A stretch of DNA of 64,000 bases from Halomonas aestuarii (GTDB lineage Bacteria; Pseudomonadota; Gammaproteobacteria; Pseudomonadales; Halomonadaceae), in the NCBI RefSeq assembly GCF_001886615.1, contig NZ_CP018139.1:806001-870000 (forward strand), read 5' to 3'. How positions within the stretch are numbered: the first letter of the stretch is position 1; the number at the start of each line of letters is the position of its first letter. Under the pieces are notes generated by a model, which did not search any database, had not been told where the DNA came from, and saw only the letters and a program-made list of their open reading frames with translations. Shown here in pieces: positions 29,704 through 38,324 of the stretch. Made by a program: the position numbers and the translations under genes.

Positions 29704-29813
29704 CGATGGCGGCGGTGTCGGAACCCTCGGCCATGACGTCGAGGATGTCGCAGATCCAGCCGGCGAGCTCGGGTCACTCGATTTCGGCGAAGCCGCGCTC
29801 GTTGAACATGGGG
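29704..29813 (-). pseudogene. glyA 3'-end fragment (duplication scar)
   Basis: The plus strand from GATGGCGGCGGTGTCG onward matches the end of the intact glyA (35525-35625), including the stretch encoding [14 protein letters not shown], with scattered changes and an in-frame stop. The last twenty or so glyA codons are missing and the homology ends near 29813. There is no start codon or upstream domain. The fragment marks the border of the tandem duplication. Confidence 0.85.
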
Positions 29814-29877
29814 ACGTCGGGGTCAGCGGATCCACCTTCATGGGCATCGGTCCGGAGGGCCCTCGTTCGAGAGCCAC
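29814..29877. other. Junction between glyA fragment and adhesin terminator
   Basis: Short stretch joining the glyA relic to the terminator of the 1639-aa adhesin gene. Its right part (CGTTCGAGAGCCACAAA) resembles the sequence before the terminator at 18031 (CGTTCCACGGCCAACAAA), so this is shared flanking DNA of the two adhesin 3' ends. No gene is seen. Confidence 0.5.
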
Positions 29878-29914
29878 AAAAAAGGGCCGGCCCGCGCAAG
29901 GCGGGTCGGCCCGG
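29878..29914 (-). terminator. Rho-independent terminator of the 1639-aa adhesin gene
   Basis: On the minus strand, GGGCCGACCCGCC-TTGC-GCGGGCCGGCCC is followed by six Ts: a strong hairpin and T-run. It is nearly identical to the terminator at 18031-18067. Confidence 0.88.
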
Positions 29915-29965
29915 CTATGGATGGCTATGCAGTGATCAGTCCTTGACCAGGCTGATCAAGGCAAA

Positions 29966-32900
29966 TCACACCAAACCATCGCCATCGCCGTCGATGAAGT
30001 AGGCAAAGGTGTCGGCTACCTCATCGAAGTCGCCGTCCGTCGCCTCGACGGTAACCGTTCCCTGGATGTCCGGGATATCGGCGAACGTGAAGGCATAGAT
30101 CTCGGGCAGACGCCAGCCGTTGTCCAGCGGCTCGCCGCCGCCGGTGGGGGAATCCGTCACCTCGTGGATGAGGATGAGCTGGTCGAACTCGACACCCTCA
30201 TCAAACACGACCTCCTGGAGAGCATTGCCCTTGGGAAGGAGAAAGGTCTCTTCAGAGTACCCTACTTGAGTCCCGCCATCGTAGGCCGCCATCTTGAGGG
30301 TGAGAAAACCACCAGGAGACCCCGTCCCCCCATCAACGATGAACCTGACGCCCGCCACATCCTCGTGGAAGTTCAGCGCCAGTCCCTCGCCGGGATCGAA
30401 CTGCTGGTCCTTAAGCGCGGCCCCCTTGTTGCTGATGTTGATGTCGTCTGAGGCCGCCTCCGGATCGCCGACTTCCTTGTCGCCAGCCAGGTAGGTCCCC
30501 AGCAGGTCGGATGTATTCTGGCTAGTGAAGATGAACCCGTCCAGGGTCACGATCGGGGTGTCCGGGGCTTCCGGAAGGTTGATCTCCTCCACCGGGCCAC
30601 CGGGCGTGGTCGTGTCCTCGATCAGCGCCTCCTCGATGATGGGGGCGTCGATGAGCACTTCCGCGGTATAGCCGCCCGGTGCCGACCCATCGAGGGTGAC
30701 CCGGAAGAAGTCGCCGAAATCATCATCGCTCGCGCTCAGGGTCAGCGTCGAGCCATCGGGCGAGATGCTCCCGGAGATCGTGCCCATGACATCGTCGAGC
30801 AAGGGGCTGACGGTGAAGCCGGTGATCACGAAATCACCCTCCCCGTCGGCGCCATAGCTGAGGAACCCCGAGTCGCTGAAAAATCCCGCCGGCCCATCGA
30901 CGAACGCCAGCACCGGGGTATCCAGGATCAGTGGATCGATCGCCGGCCCGTCATCGGTGAAGGAGAGGTTGGCCGAGATGTCGATGTAGTCCGTCGCGGT
31001 GTCGGCCGCGGTCTCGTCGTCGCTGATGGTGCCCACGAGCCGGATCGCGTCGGCCACGCCGAGCCCGGTGGTGTCGCCGCTGTAGGGCGATGCCGTGTCG
31101 ATCGTGGCGTGCTGGACGGCGCGCAGCTGTTCCAGCGTCACGTCGCCGGTCGCCGCGTTCACCGAAACCGTGAAGACCAGGTCGTTCGTCCCCGTGGTGC
31201 GGCCCTCGATCACGCCGCTGCCGTTCAGGCTCACCGTCACCGCCTCGTTCGTGGCCGTGTCGACCAGCGTGGTCGCCGCGTTGACGCCCACCGCCAGGCT
31301 GTAGACGATGTCGTCACCATCGTTCTCGGTATCGGCCCCGGTCGAGGAGACGACCGAGAACAGGCTGCCCAGCCCTTCGGTGTCGGTATCCGTGCCGGTG
31401 CCGTCGCCTTCGTTGCCGCCGGCAAGATCACCGTCGTCGGTCTGCAGCACGCCGCCCTCGTTCGTCAGGGCGATGGTCGGCCCGTCGTCGGTGAACGAGA
31501 GGTTGCCGGAGATGTCGATGTAGTCCGACGCGGTGTCGGCCGTCGTCTCGTCATCGCTGATGGTGCCGACGAGCCGGATCGCGTCGGCCACGCCGAGCCC
31601 GGTGGTGTCACCGCTGTAGGGCGATACCGTGTCGGCGGTGGCGTGTTCGACGGCCCGCAGCTGGGTCAGCGTCACCGCGCCGGTCGCCGCATTGACCGAC
31701 ACCGTGAAGACCAGGTCGTTGGTCCCCGTGGTGCGGCCCTCGATCACGCCGCTGCCGTTCAGGCTCACCGTCACCGCCTCGTTCGTGGCCGTGTCGACCA
31801 GCGTGGTCGCCGCGTTGGCGCCCACCGCCAGGCTGTAGACGATGTCGTCACCATCGTTCTCGGTATCGGCCCCGGTCGAGGAGACGACCGAGAACAGGCT
31901 GCCCAGCCCTTCGGTGTCGGTATCCGTGCCGGTGCCGTCGCCTTCGTTGCCGCCCGCCAGATCACCGTCGTCGGTCTGCAGCACGCCGCCCTCGTTCGTC
32001 AGGGCGATGGTCGGCCCGTCGTCGGTGAACGAGAGGTTGCCGGAGATGTCGATGTAGTCCGACGCGGTGTCGGCCGTCGTCTCGTCATCGCTGATGGTGC
32101 CGACGAGCCGGATCGCGTCGGCCACGCCGAGCCCGGTGGTGTCACCGCTGTAGGGCGATACCGTGTCGGCGGTGGCGTGTTCGACGGCCCGCAGCTGGGT
32201 CAGCGTCACCGCGCCGGTCGCCGCGTTCACCGAAACCGTGAAGACCAGGTCGTTGGTCCCCGTGGTGCGGCCCTCGATCACGCCGCTGCCGTTCAGGCTC
32301 ACCGTCACCGCCTCGTTCGTGGCCGTGTCGACCAGCGTGGTCGCCGCGTTGGCGCCCACCGCCAGGCTGTAGACGATGTCGTCACCATCGTTCTCGGTAT
32401 CGGCCCCGGTCGAGGAGACGACCGAGAACAGGCTGCCCAGCCCTTCGGTGTCGGTATCCGTGCCGGTGCCGTCGCCTTCGTTGCCGCCGGCAAGATCACC
32501 GTCGTCGGTCTGCAGCACGCCGCCCTCGTTCGTCAGGGCGATGGTCGGCCCGTCGTCGGTGAACGAGAGGTTGCCGGAGATGTCGATGTAGTCCGACGCG
32601 GTGTCGGCCGTCGTCTCGTCATCGCTGATGGTGCCGACGAGCCGGATCGCGTCGGCCACGCCGAGCCCGGTGGTGTCACCGCTGTAGGGCGATACCGTGT
32701 CGGCGGTGGCGTGTTCGACGGCCCGCAGCTGGGTCAGCGTCACCGCGCCGGTCGCCGCGTTCACCGAAACCGTGAAGACCAGGTCGTTGGTCCCCGTGGT
32801 GCGGCCCTCGATCACGCCGCTGCCGTTCAGGCTCACCGTCACCGCCTCGTTCGTGGCCGTGTCGACCAGCGTGGTCGCCGCGTTGGCGCCCACCGCCAGG

Positions 32901-34885
32901 CTGTAGACGATGTCGTCACCATCGTTCTCGGTATCGGCCCCGGTCGAGGAGACGACCGAGAACAGGCTGCCCAGCCCTTCGGTGTCGGTATCCGTGCCGG
33001 TGCCGTCGCCTTCGTTGCCGCCCGCCAGATCACCGTCGTCGGTCTGCAGCACGCCGCCCTCGTTCGTCAGGGCGATGGTCGGCCCGTCGTCGGTGAACGA
33101 GAGGTTGCCGGAGATGTCGATGTAGTCCGACGCGGTGTCGGCCGTCGTCTCGTCATCGCTGATGGTGCCGACGAGCCGGATCGCGTCGGCCACGCCGAGC
33201 CCGGTGGTGTCACCGCTGTAGGGCGATACCGTGTCGGCGGTGGCGTGTTCGACGGCCCGCAGCTGGGTCAGCGTCACCGCGCCGGTCGCGGCATTGACCG
33301 ACACCGTGAAGACCAGGTCGTTGGTCCCCGTGGTGCGGCCCTCGATCACGCCGCTGCCGTTCAGGCTCACCGTCACCGCCTCGTTCGTGGCCGTGTCGAC
33401 CAGCGTGGTCGCCGCGTTGTTGCCCACCTCCAGGCTGTAGACGATGTCGTCCGTGGCGTTGGCGTCGTCGGCCCCGGTCGAGGAGGTCACCGAGAACAGG
33501 CTGCCCAGCCCTTTGGTGTCGGTGTCCGTACCGGTCCCGTCGCCTTCGTTGCCGCCCGCCAGGTCGCCGTCATCGGTCTGCAGAACGCCCACGCCGAGGG
33601 TCAGGTCGATGGCCGGGCCGTCATCGTAGAACACGAGGGTGATGGGATCCGCGTCGGTCTGGACATCGATGTCGGCGATGGAGTAATCGCCGATATTGAA
33701 CCTGGCGTTGCCCGTCCCGCCGTTCTCCACAAGGACCCGGTTGTGGTCGCCGAGGGTAAAGAAGGTGATGGTGTCGCCGGTGTTGATGCCTTCGACCGTC
33801 GCTACGCCGTCCACAATCGAAAATGACCACGTGGACGAACCGCTATGGGACTCACCATTGACGAGAATATCGATGATGTCGACGGGATTGTCGTCGAGAA
33901 TGCCCGGGATAAAGGCGGTGCCTTCCTCCTGTGTCGTACCACCTGAACCATCAGCGATAGTGCCATCTGCCGTGTACTGCGCGGTGAGAACAACCGTCGC
34001 GGTCGAACTGCCGGGCCCCACCTTGACGATGGTCAACGAGGCTTCCGTGGCCGTCTGCAGCGTGCCGAACTGGATGTTGTTCGGGTCGGCCGCCTCGGGA
34101 CCGGTCAGGCCGGGGACCAGGTACTGCGGGTCCATGTCGTTCACATAGGTGATGGCAAGGCCTTCGCCGGCGTTGATGTTGTTGCTGTTGGCGGCCAGCG
34201 ACGTGGGCTGGTTCTGGGCTTGGCTGCTGTTGACATCCTCGCCCACGGTACGGCCGGTCACCACGATCGCGACGCCCTCAGGGCCGGGCTGGCCGAACGC
34301 CATGAAAACGTTGTTCCCCGAGGGAGCCCCCGCGAAGTCGAACGAGACGCTCTGATCCACGGTGACATTGACGTAGAGGTTGGACAGCGTGAGCGTGTCG
34401 TCGGGGGTCGTATCGTCGAGATGCTCCTTCGGCAGGTAGTCCAGGAGATAGACGTCGGAAGATAGACCGTCCGGGTTCTCCACGATCACCGCGATAAAGG
34501 CGACGTTGCCCGACGTCGTCGTGCCGATGAGGATATTGTCATCGCTCGGGTCGGTGTTGAGCGTCACCGTTTCGTATAGCCCCGTATCGGGGTCGAGCGC
34601 CTTCAGCGGATTCCCATCGCCGTCGAGTGCCGTCAGGCCACTGACGGGGTCACCAGCCTCATTCTCTGCCCAGCCGAGGGTCGTGACCCCCTGCGGGGTG
34701 AGAATCATGTCCTCCTTGCAGGAGAGATTCGCGGGTACGCCGTAGTCGGTATCGAGATAGAGGGCGTAAACGGCGGGAATCGACACACCATCGCTGACCA
34801 TGATCTCGTCTTTCGGCGCGCCCTGCACGTCCGGGGTTTCGTCGACCGAGATGGGATTTGTGACTACCACTGTTCCTTCTGACAT
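29966..34885 (-). CDS. Giant DUF5801/T1SS-143-type repeat adhesin (1639 aa)
   Basis: A 1639-residue acidic protein without a Sec signal. The N-terminal module (VTNPISVDET, then about 420 unique residues including AGEGLAITYV and FAGAPSGNNVFM) resembles that of the 2602-aa protein (AGEGLYFTF, FAGAPPGSNLFM). Five DUF5801-like units of 178 residues follow (TDDGDLAGGNEGDGTG ... DYIDISGNLSFTDDGP). The last 380 residues are unique and end VADTFAYFIDGDGDGLV. It is a second probable type I secretion adhesin. The relic of its own transporter genes lies immediately upstream (34966-35172), so export must now depend on the transporter at 26329-29497 or one elsewhere. Confidence 0.87.
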   Translation of the reverse strand: MSEGTVVVTNPISVDETPDVQGAPKDEIMVSDGVSIPAVYALYLDTDYGVPANLSCKEDMILTPQGVTTLGWAENEAGDPVSGLTALDGDGNPLKALDPDTGLYETVTLNTDPSDDNILIGTTTSGNVAFIAVIVENPDGLSSDVYLLDYLPKEHLDDTTPDDTLTLSNLYVNVTVDQSVSFDFAGAPSGNNVFMAFGQPGPEGVAIVVTGRTVGEDVNSSQAQNQPTSLAANSNNINAGEGLAITYVNDMDPQYLVPGLTGPEAADPNNIQFGTLQTATEASLTIVKVGPGSSTATVVLTAQYTADGTIADGSGGTTQEEGTAFIPGILDDNPVDIIDILVNGESHSGSSTWSFSIVDGVATVEGINTGDTITFFTLGDHNRVLVENGGTGNARFNIGDYSIADIDVQTDADPITLVFYDDGPAIDLTLGVGVLQTDDGDLAGGNEGDGTGTDTDTKGLGSLFSVTSSTGADDANATDDIVYSLEVGNNAATTLVDTATNEAVTVSLNGSGVIEGRTTGTNDLVFTVSVNAATGAVTLTQLRAVEHATADTVSPYSGDTTGLGVADAIRLVGTISDDETTADTASDYIDISGNLSFTDDGPTIALTNEGGVLQTDDGDLAGGNEGDGTGTDTDTEGLGSLFSVVSSTGADTENDGDDIVYSLAVGANAATTLVDTATNEAVTVSLNGSGVIEGRTTGTNDLVFTVSVNAATGAVTLTQLRAVEHATADTVSPYSGDTTGLGVADAIRLVGTISDDETTADTASDYIDISGNLSFTDDGPTIALTNEGGVLQTDDGDLAGGNEGDGTGTDTDTEGLGSLFSVVSSTGADTENDGDDIVYSLAVGANAATTLVDTATNEAVTVSLNGSGVIEGRTTGTNDLVFTVSVNAATGAVTLTQLRAVEHATADTVSPYSGDTTGLGVADAIRLVGTISDDETTADTASDYIDISGNLSFTDDGPTIALTNEGGVLQTDDGDLAGGNEGDGTGTDTDTEGLGSLFSVVSSTGADTENDGDDIVYSLAVGANAATTLVDTATNEAVTVSLNGSGVIEGRTTGTNDLVFTVSVNAATGAVTLTQLRAVEHATADTVSPYSGDTTGLGVADAIRLVGTISDDETTADTASDYIDISGNLSFTDDGPTIALTNEGGVLQTDDGDLAGGNEGDGTGTDTDTEGLGSLFSVVSSTGADTENDGDDIVYSLAVGVNAATTLVDTATNEAVTVSLNGSGVIEGRTTGTNDLVFTVSVNAATGDVTLEQLRAVQHATIDTASPYSGDTTGLGVADAIRLVGTISDDETAADTATDYIDISANLSFTDDGPAIDPLILDTPVLAFVDGPAGFFSDSGFLSYGADGEGDFVITGFTVSPLLDDVMGTISGSISPDGSTLTLSASDDDFGDFFRVTLDGSAPGGYTAEVLIDAPIIEEALIEDTTTPGGPVEEINLPEAPDTPIVTLDGFIFTSQNTSDLLGTYLAGDKEVGDPEAASDDINISNKGAALKDQQFDPGEGLALNFHEDVAGVRFIVDGGTGSPGGFLTLKMAAYDGGTQVGYSEETFLLPKGNALQEVVFDEGVEFDQLILIHEVTDSPTGGGEPLDNGWRLPEIYAFTFADIPDIQGTVTVEATDGDFDEVADTFAYFIDGDGDGLV
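30949..33618 (-). repeat. 5 x 534-bp tandem coding repeat (178-aa DUF5801 unit)
   Basis: Five units with an exact 534-base period; the rightmost (first translated) unit is the most diverged (TKGLGSLFSVTSS). A silent marker (plus-strand CCGGCAAG versus CCCGCCAG near 31422, 31956, 32490 and 33024) alternates between successive units, again suggesting two-unit block duplication. Confidence 0.95.
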
Positions 34886-34965
34886 GACACACCTCCGCTC
34901 GTTACCCGGTCCCTGGATGTAAATGCTCCCTGCGGAATTCGATTGGTGTTAATGATCTGACTTAC
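34886..34965 (-). promoter_or_regulatory. Duplicated 5' leader of the 1639-aa adhesin gene
   Basis: The bases before the adhesin start closely match those before the small ORF at 26195 (26196-26290), including GATCCCTGGATGT-type and ATGCTCCCTGCGG blocks and the ATGATCTGAC segment. Conservation in non-coding DNA at both loci supports a shared leader copied by duplication. A specific promoter could not be picked out. Confidence 0.45.
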
Positions 34966-35172
34966 TCACTGGTCCGGCACCTTCCCGAAGGCGGTCTTGC
35001 ATTGTTCCCTGATGGCCCTGGCCAGCATGTCGGTGATCGGTTTGGTGGTGTAGATGGCGTGCACCTGCATCAGAAGGTTCACGAAAAGGCGAAAGAACCC
35101 CACCAGCGAGAAGGCGCCTTGACAGGTGCCCAAAGAGCGCTGCAGATCCGTGATATCGAGTTTGCTGGCCAT
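34966..35172 (-). pseudogene. Collapsed ABC/HlyD fusion relic of a second type I secretion operon
   Basis: An open frame whose first 40 or so codons (MASKLDITDLQRSLGTCQGA ... LLMQVHAIY) match the start of the ABC transporter at 29497. The next 17 codons (TKPITDMLARAIRE) match the last residues of the HlyD adaptor at 26329-27714. The join falls at GTGTAGATGGCG (35049-35060), which corresponds to ATGTAGATGGCG in the ABC gene (29373-29384) and ATGTAGCTGGCG in the HlyD gene (26378-26389). These lie 2995 bases apart in the intact operon. The HlyD stop is lost and the frame reads on eleven codons. It encodes no transporter; a small fusion peptide could still be made. Confidence 0.9.
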
Positions 35173-35184
35173 CGGCATCCACCC

Positions 35185-35237
35185 TTTAGAGCCCTAGGCT
35201 TCGGTAGGTATCAATGACGAAGATTGAAAGGGCTCTA
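35185..35237 (-). promoter_or_regulatory. Leader hairpin of the relic type I secretion operon
   Basis: AGAGCCCT and AGGGCTCT pair to an eight-base stem before the AAAGGGTGG ribosome site of the relic ORF, parallel to the hairpin at 29504-29557. The arms are conserved while the loop differs. Confidence 0.4.
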
Positions 35238-35309
35238 CGAATCACACTAGCAGGGGGACTTGGCAAAAAGCGGCTGAAAAAAGGCACGAAAGAGTCCGCC
35301 CCTCTCCGT

Positions 35310-35446
35310 CAAACACGGCGCGGGGCGGACTCAGAAACAGCGTGGGGCTAGGCCCAGAAACTGCGTGGGGCTAGACTGGTAAACCGTGCAGGACGGGGCT
35401 GATAAATCGTGCGGAGCGGTGACTAGGAAAGCAGTGAGGGGCGCCT
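35310..35446. repeat. Degenerate ~24-bp tandem repeats downstream of glyA
   Basis: About five to six imperfect copies, for example CAGAAACAGCGTGGGGCTAG and CCAGAAACTGCGTGGGGCTAG side by side, then more divergent GGTAAACCGTGCAGGACGGGG and GATAAATCGTGCGGAGCGG. The two clearest copies are about 22 bases apart. Non-coding; origin and role unknown. A shorter version is at 29625-29698. Confidence 0.65.
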
Positions 35447-35460
35447 GACTCGGCGCCCCA
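35438..35460 (-). terminator. Hairpin terminator candidate after glyA
   Basis: Four bases after the glyA stop, the minus strand reads GGGGCGCC-GAGTCA-GGCGCCCC, a perfect eight-base GC stem. A clear T-run is missing (TCACTGCTTTCC follows), so termination efficiency is uncertain. Confidence 0.6.
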
Positions 35461-35464
35461 GGGC

Positions 35465-36730
35465 TCAGCGATAGACGGGCAGGCGGGCGCAGACCGCCTC
35501 GACCTTGGCCTTCACCTCGGCCTCGATGGCGGCGGTGTCGTCACCGGCGGCCATGACGTCGAGGATGTCGCAGATCCAGCCGGCGAGCTCACGGCACTCG
35601 GTCTCGCCGAAGTCGCGGGTGGTCACCGCCGGGGTGCCGATGCGCAGGCCCGAGGTCACGAAGGGGCTCTGGGGATCGCCGGGCACGGCGTTCTTGTTGA
35701 CGGTGATGTGGGCACGGCCCAGGGCGGCGTCCGCATCCTTGCCGGTCAGGCCCTGCTTGATCAGCGAGAGCAGGAAGAGGTGGTCCTCGGTGCCGCCGGA
35801 GACGATGTCGAAGCCGCGCTCGATGAACACGCCGGCCATGGCCTGGGCGTTCTTGACCACCTGCTGCTGGTAGGTCTTGAAGCCAGGCTCCATGGCCTCC
35901 TTGAAGCACACCGCCTTGGCGGCGATGACGTGCTCCAGCGGGCCGCCCTGGCCGCCCGGGAAGACCGCGGACTGCAGCTTCTTCTCGATGGCCTCATCGC
36001 CCTCGGCGGAGAGGATCAGGCCGCCGCGCGGACCGCGCAGGGTCTTGTGGGTGGTGGTGGTGACCACGTGGGCGTGGGGCAGCGGGGTCGGATAGACCCC
36101 GGCGGCCACCAGGCCGGCGATGTGGGCCATGTCGACCAGCAGGAAGGCGCCCACCTCGTCGGCGATCTCGCGGAACCGGGCCCAGTCGATGATCTGGGAG
36201 TAGGCGGAGAAGCCGGCGATGATCATCTTCGGCTGGTGCTCGCGGGCCAGGCGCGCCACCTCGTCGTAATCGATCAGGCCCTGCTCGTCGAGGCCGTACT
36301 GCACGGCATGGTAGTGCTTGCCGGAGAAGTTCGGCTTGGCGCCGTGGGTGAGGTGCCCGCCCGCGTCGAGGCTCATGCCCAGAATGGTATCGCCTGGCTT
36401 GACCAGGGCCTGGAAGACGGCGCCGTTGGCCTGGGAGCCGGAGTGCGGCTGGACGTTGGCGTAACTGGCGCCGAACAGCTCCTTGGCATAGTCGATGGCC
36501 AGCTGCTCGACGATGTCGACGTACTCGCAGCCACCATAGTAGCGCTTGCCGGGATAGCCTTCCGCATACTTGTTGGTCAGCTGGCTGCCCTGGGCCTCGA
36601 GCACCCGGGGGCTCGCGTAGTTCTCGGAGGCGATCAGCTCGATGTGCGCCTCCTGGCGTGCGACTTCCTTCTGCATCGCATCGAACAGGACGTCATCGAA
36701 ACCGGCAATCTGCATGTCACGGCTGAACAT
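35465..36730 (-). CDS. glyA: Serine hydroxymethyltransferase
   Basis: A 421-residue PLP enzyme interconverting serine plus tetrahydrofolate with glycine plus 5,10-methylene-tetrahydrofolate in the cytoplasm. Family hallmarks: [54 protein letters not shown] and the PLP-lysine motif [16 protein letters not shown]. The start at 36730 ([15 protein letters not shown]) gives the standard family length; the frame is open 28 codons upstream without family similarity. It is apparently monocistronic. Its 3' end was copied to 29704-29813 during the neighbouring duplication. Confidence 0.98.
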   Translation of the reverse strand: MFSRDMQIAGFDDVLFDAMQKEVARQEAHIELIASENYASPRVLEAQGSQLTNKYAEGYPGKRYYGGCEYVDIVEQLAIDYAKELFGASYANVQPHSGSQANGAVFQALVKPGDTILGMSLDAGGHLTHGAKPNFSGKHYHAVQYGLDEQGLIDYDEVARLAREHQPKMIIAGFSAYSQIIDWARFREIADEVGAFLLVDMAHIAGLVAAGVYPTPLPHAHVVTTTTHKTLRGPRGGLILSAEGDEAIEKKLQSAVFPGGQGGPLEHVIAAKAVCFKEAMEPGFKTYQQQVVKNAQAMAGVFIERGFDIVSGGTEDHLFLLSLIKQGLTGKDADAALGRAHITVNKNAVPGDPQSPFVTSGLRIGTPAVTTRDFGETECRELAGWICDILDVMAAGDDTAAIEAEVKAKVEAVCARLPVYR

Positions 36731-36853
36731 CGGCGGGAAACCTCGCATCACGGGAGAATCTGGGGCCCACATGATACCCCACCCCCCGGCGGCTTTCACA
36801 TGAAAGGCGATCATGGGCCACCGCCGTCTCGTTCACGTCGGGCAGGGGGCGGC

Positions 36854-38251
36854 TCAGCGGCTCTCCACGCGCATCTCGAGCCGTTCCGGCAGGGCGAGGG
36901 GATCGGCGGAGAGTGCCTCGAGCTCGCTGTCGGCGGGCAGGGTCAGGTGGATGGCGAGCTCGCTGGCCTCCCCCGCCATCATCGCCACCAGGCCGCTGAA
37001 CAGCGCCTCGAACTCCGGGCCGAGCATCATGCCGAACCCCTGGGCCTGGGTGCGCGCCTGCTCCAGGAACACCGCCTCGCTGACGCCCTGGCTGGCCGCC
37101 ATGATCGTCGGCAGGCGCCCGAAGAGCCCCAGGTCGGAGAGCGTCGCGTCGACCCGGCCGCCCAGCAGGGTCACCCCCTCCAGGCTGTCCATCCGCGCCA
37201 GGAAGACGGCCGGCTCCACGCCCTCGGGCAGGCGCACCGGCAGGTCGGCGTCCAGCGCCCAGCCGAAGGCCTCGTCGGCCGTGATGGTCAGCTCGCCCAG
37301 CAGGCGGCTGGCCGTCTCGCCCGACTCCCAGCGTCCGGTGGAGGCCGCATCGATCCGCAGCTGCCCGCTGCCGTCGGTCAGCACGTTGCTGGCCATGCGC
37401 AGCTGCGTGCGCTCCTCCTCCGGCGCCAGGGTGATCATCCTGGCGAGGTCGAGGTCCAGCGCCTCGAGCCGGAAGCCGCCCTCGCCGTCCGCCATGTCGC
37501 CATCGACCTCCAGGGACGACAGGGCCGCCACGAGCCGGTCGGACTCGATGTCCAGGTCGCGCACCTCGAGGCGGTCCAGTTCCCGCTCCTCTTCCGGGCC
37601 CTGGAGACCGCGCAGCCCCTCCACCCGCGCGAAGCCCACGGAGAAAGTGCCGCTGCCGAACTCGTCATCGCCCTCGGCCTCCCCCGCCAGACCGCTGAAC
37701 TCCAGGCTCTCGATGGCGTCGCGACCGAGCCCCGTGGCCTGCAGGCGCTCGACGGCGATCCGCCCGCGGCCCTCGCCGCTCTCCTCCCCCGGCACCCGGC
37801 CGGCGAACTCGGCGGAAAGCGACTCCACGGCGAGCCCTCCGACCGTGAGACCCTCGGGCCAGGTCTCCTCGTGGAGCGGCAGGACCGCCCGGGAGGGCGC
37901 GTCGAGCAGCAGCGTCTCGGCGCTCAACCGCGACTGCTCGCGCCCGGGGGTCTCCAGGCGGATGCCCTCGATGCGCACCTCGTCGGGGCGGTCGTAGTCT
38001 CCGCTGACCTCGTAGCGATCGAGCCACAGCTGCTGGCCGTCGGGCCCGGCGAAATGCAGGTCGCGGGCGGTGACCCGGTCGCGGATCAGGGCCTCGGAGA
38101 CCTCGCCGATCTCGAGCGTCCCCTCGTCGGCGAACAGGGCCCGCAGGTCGTCCTCCAGCCGCTCGGCCGGGCCGCGCTCGTCGGCTAGGGCCGGCAGGGA
38201 AAAGGAGAGCGTCAGGGCGGCCAGGACAACCGGCCAGGAGATCGGACGCAT
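36854..38251 (-). CDS. Hypothetical secreted/periplasmic protein
   Basis: A 465-residue protein that I do not recognise. A clear Sec signal peptide (MRPISWPVVLAALTLSFSLPALA, cleavage before DERG) is followed by an acidic, alanine/leucine-rich body without cysteines or catalytic motifs. Alternating short strands such as LRLE-GIRLETPG and LEVRDLDIESDRLVAALSS suggest a beta-rich fold, loosely like AsmA or DUF945-type periplasmic proteins. AGAGG lies seven bases before the ATG. It is flanked by glyA and a polyphosphate phosphotransferase on the same strand, with no clear functional link. Confidence 0.75.
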   Translation of the reverse strand: MRPISWPVVLAALTLSFSLPALADERGPAERLEDDLRALFADEGTLEIGEVSEALIRDRVTARDLHFAGPDGQQLWLDRYEVSGDYDRPDEVRIEGIRLETPGREQSRLSAETLLLDAPSRAVLPLHEETWPEGLTVGGLAVESLSAEFAGRVPGEESGEGRGRIAVERLQATGLGRDAIESLEFSGLAGEAEGDDEFGSGTFSVGFARVEGLRGLQGPEEERELDRLEVRDLDIESDRLVAALSSLEVDGDMADGEGGFRLEALDLDLARMITLAPEEERTQLRMASNVLTDGSGQLRIDAASTGRWESGETASRLLGELTITADEAFGWALDADLPVRLPEGVEPAVFLARMDSLEGVTLLGGRVDATLSDLGLFGRLPTIMAASQGVSEAVFLEQARTQAQGFGMMLGPEFEALFSGLVAMMAGEASELAIHLTLPADSELEALSADPLALPERLEMRVESR

Positions 38252-38324
38252 GGGGGCACCTCTCGTGTGGTCATGACGGGAACTGATCAGCAGTCTAGCG
38301 TGCCCGCGTCGCGGCGAGCCAGGC

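Noticed and set aside
29504..29965. Possible insertion sequence between the ABC gene and the 1639-aa adhesin
   Set aside because: No transposase or terminal inverted repeats; the content is explained by a duplicated glyA end, degenerate repeats and a terminator.
31109..33826. Plus-strand open frame of about 900 codons opposite the 1639-aa adhesin gene
   Set aside because: Antisense shadow of the 534-base repeats.
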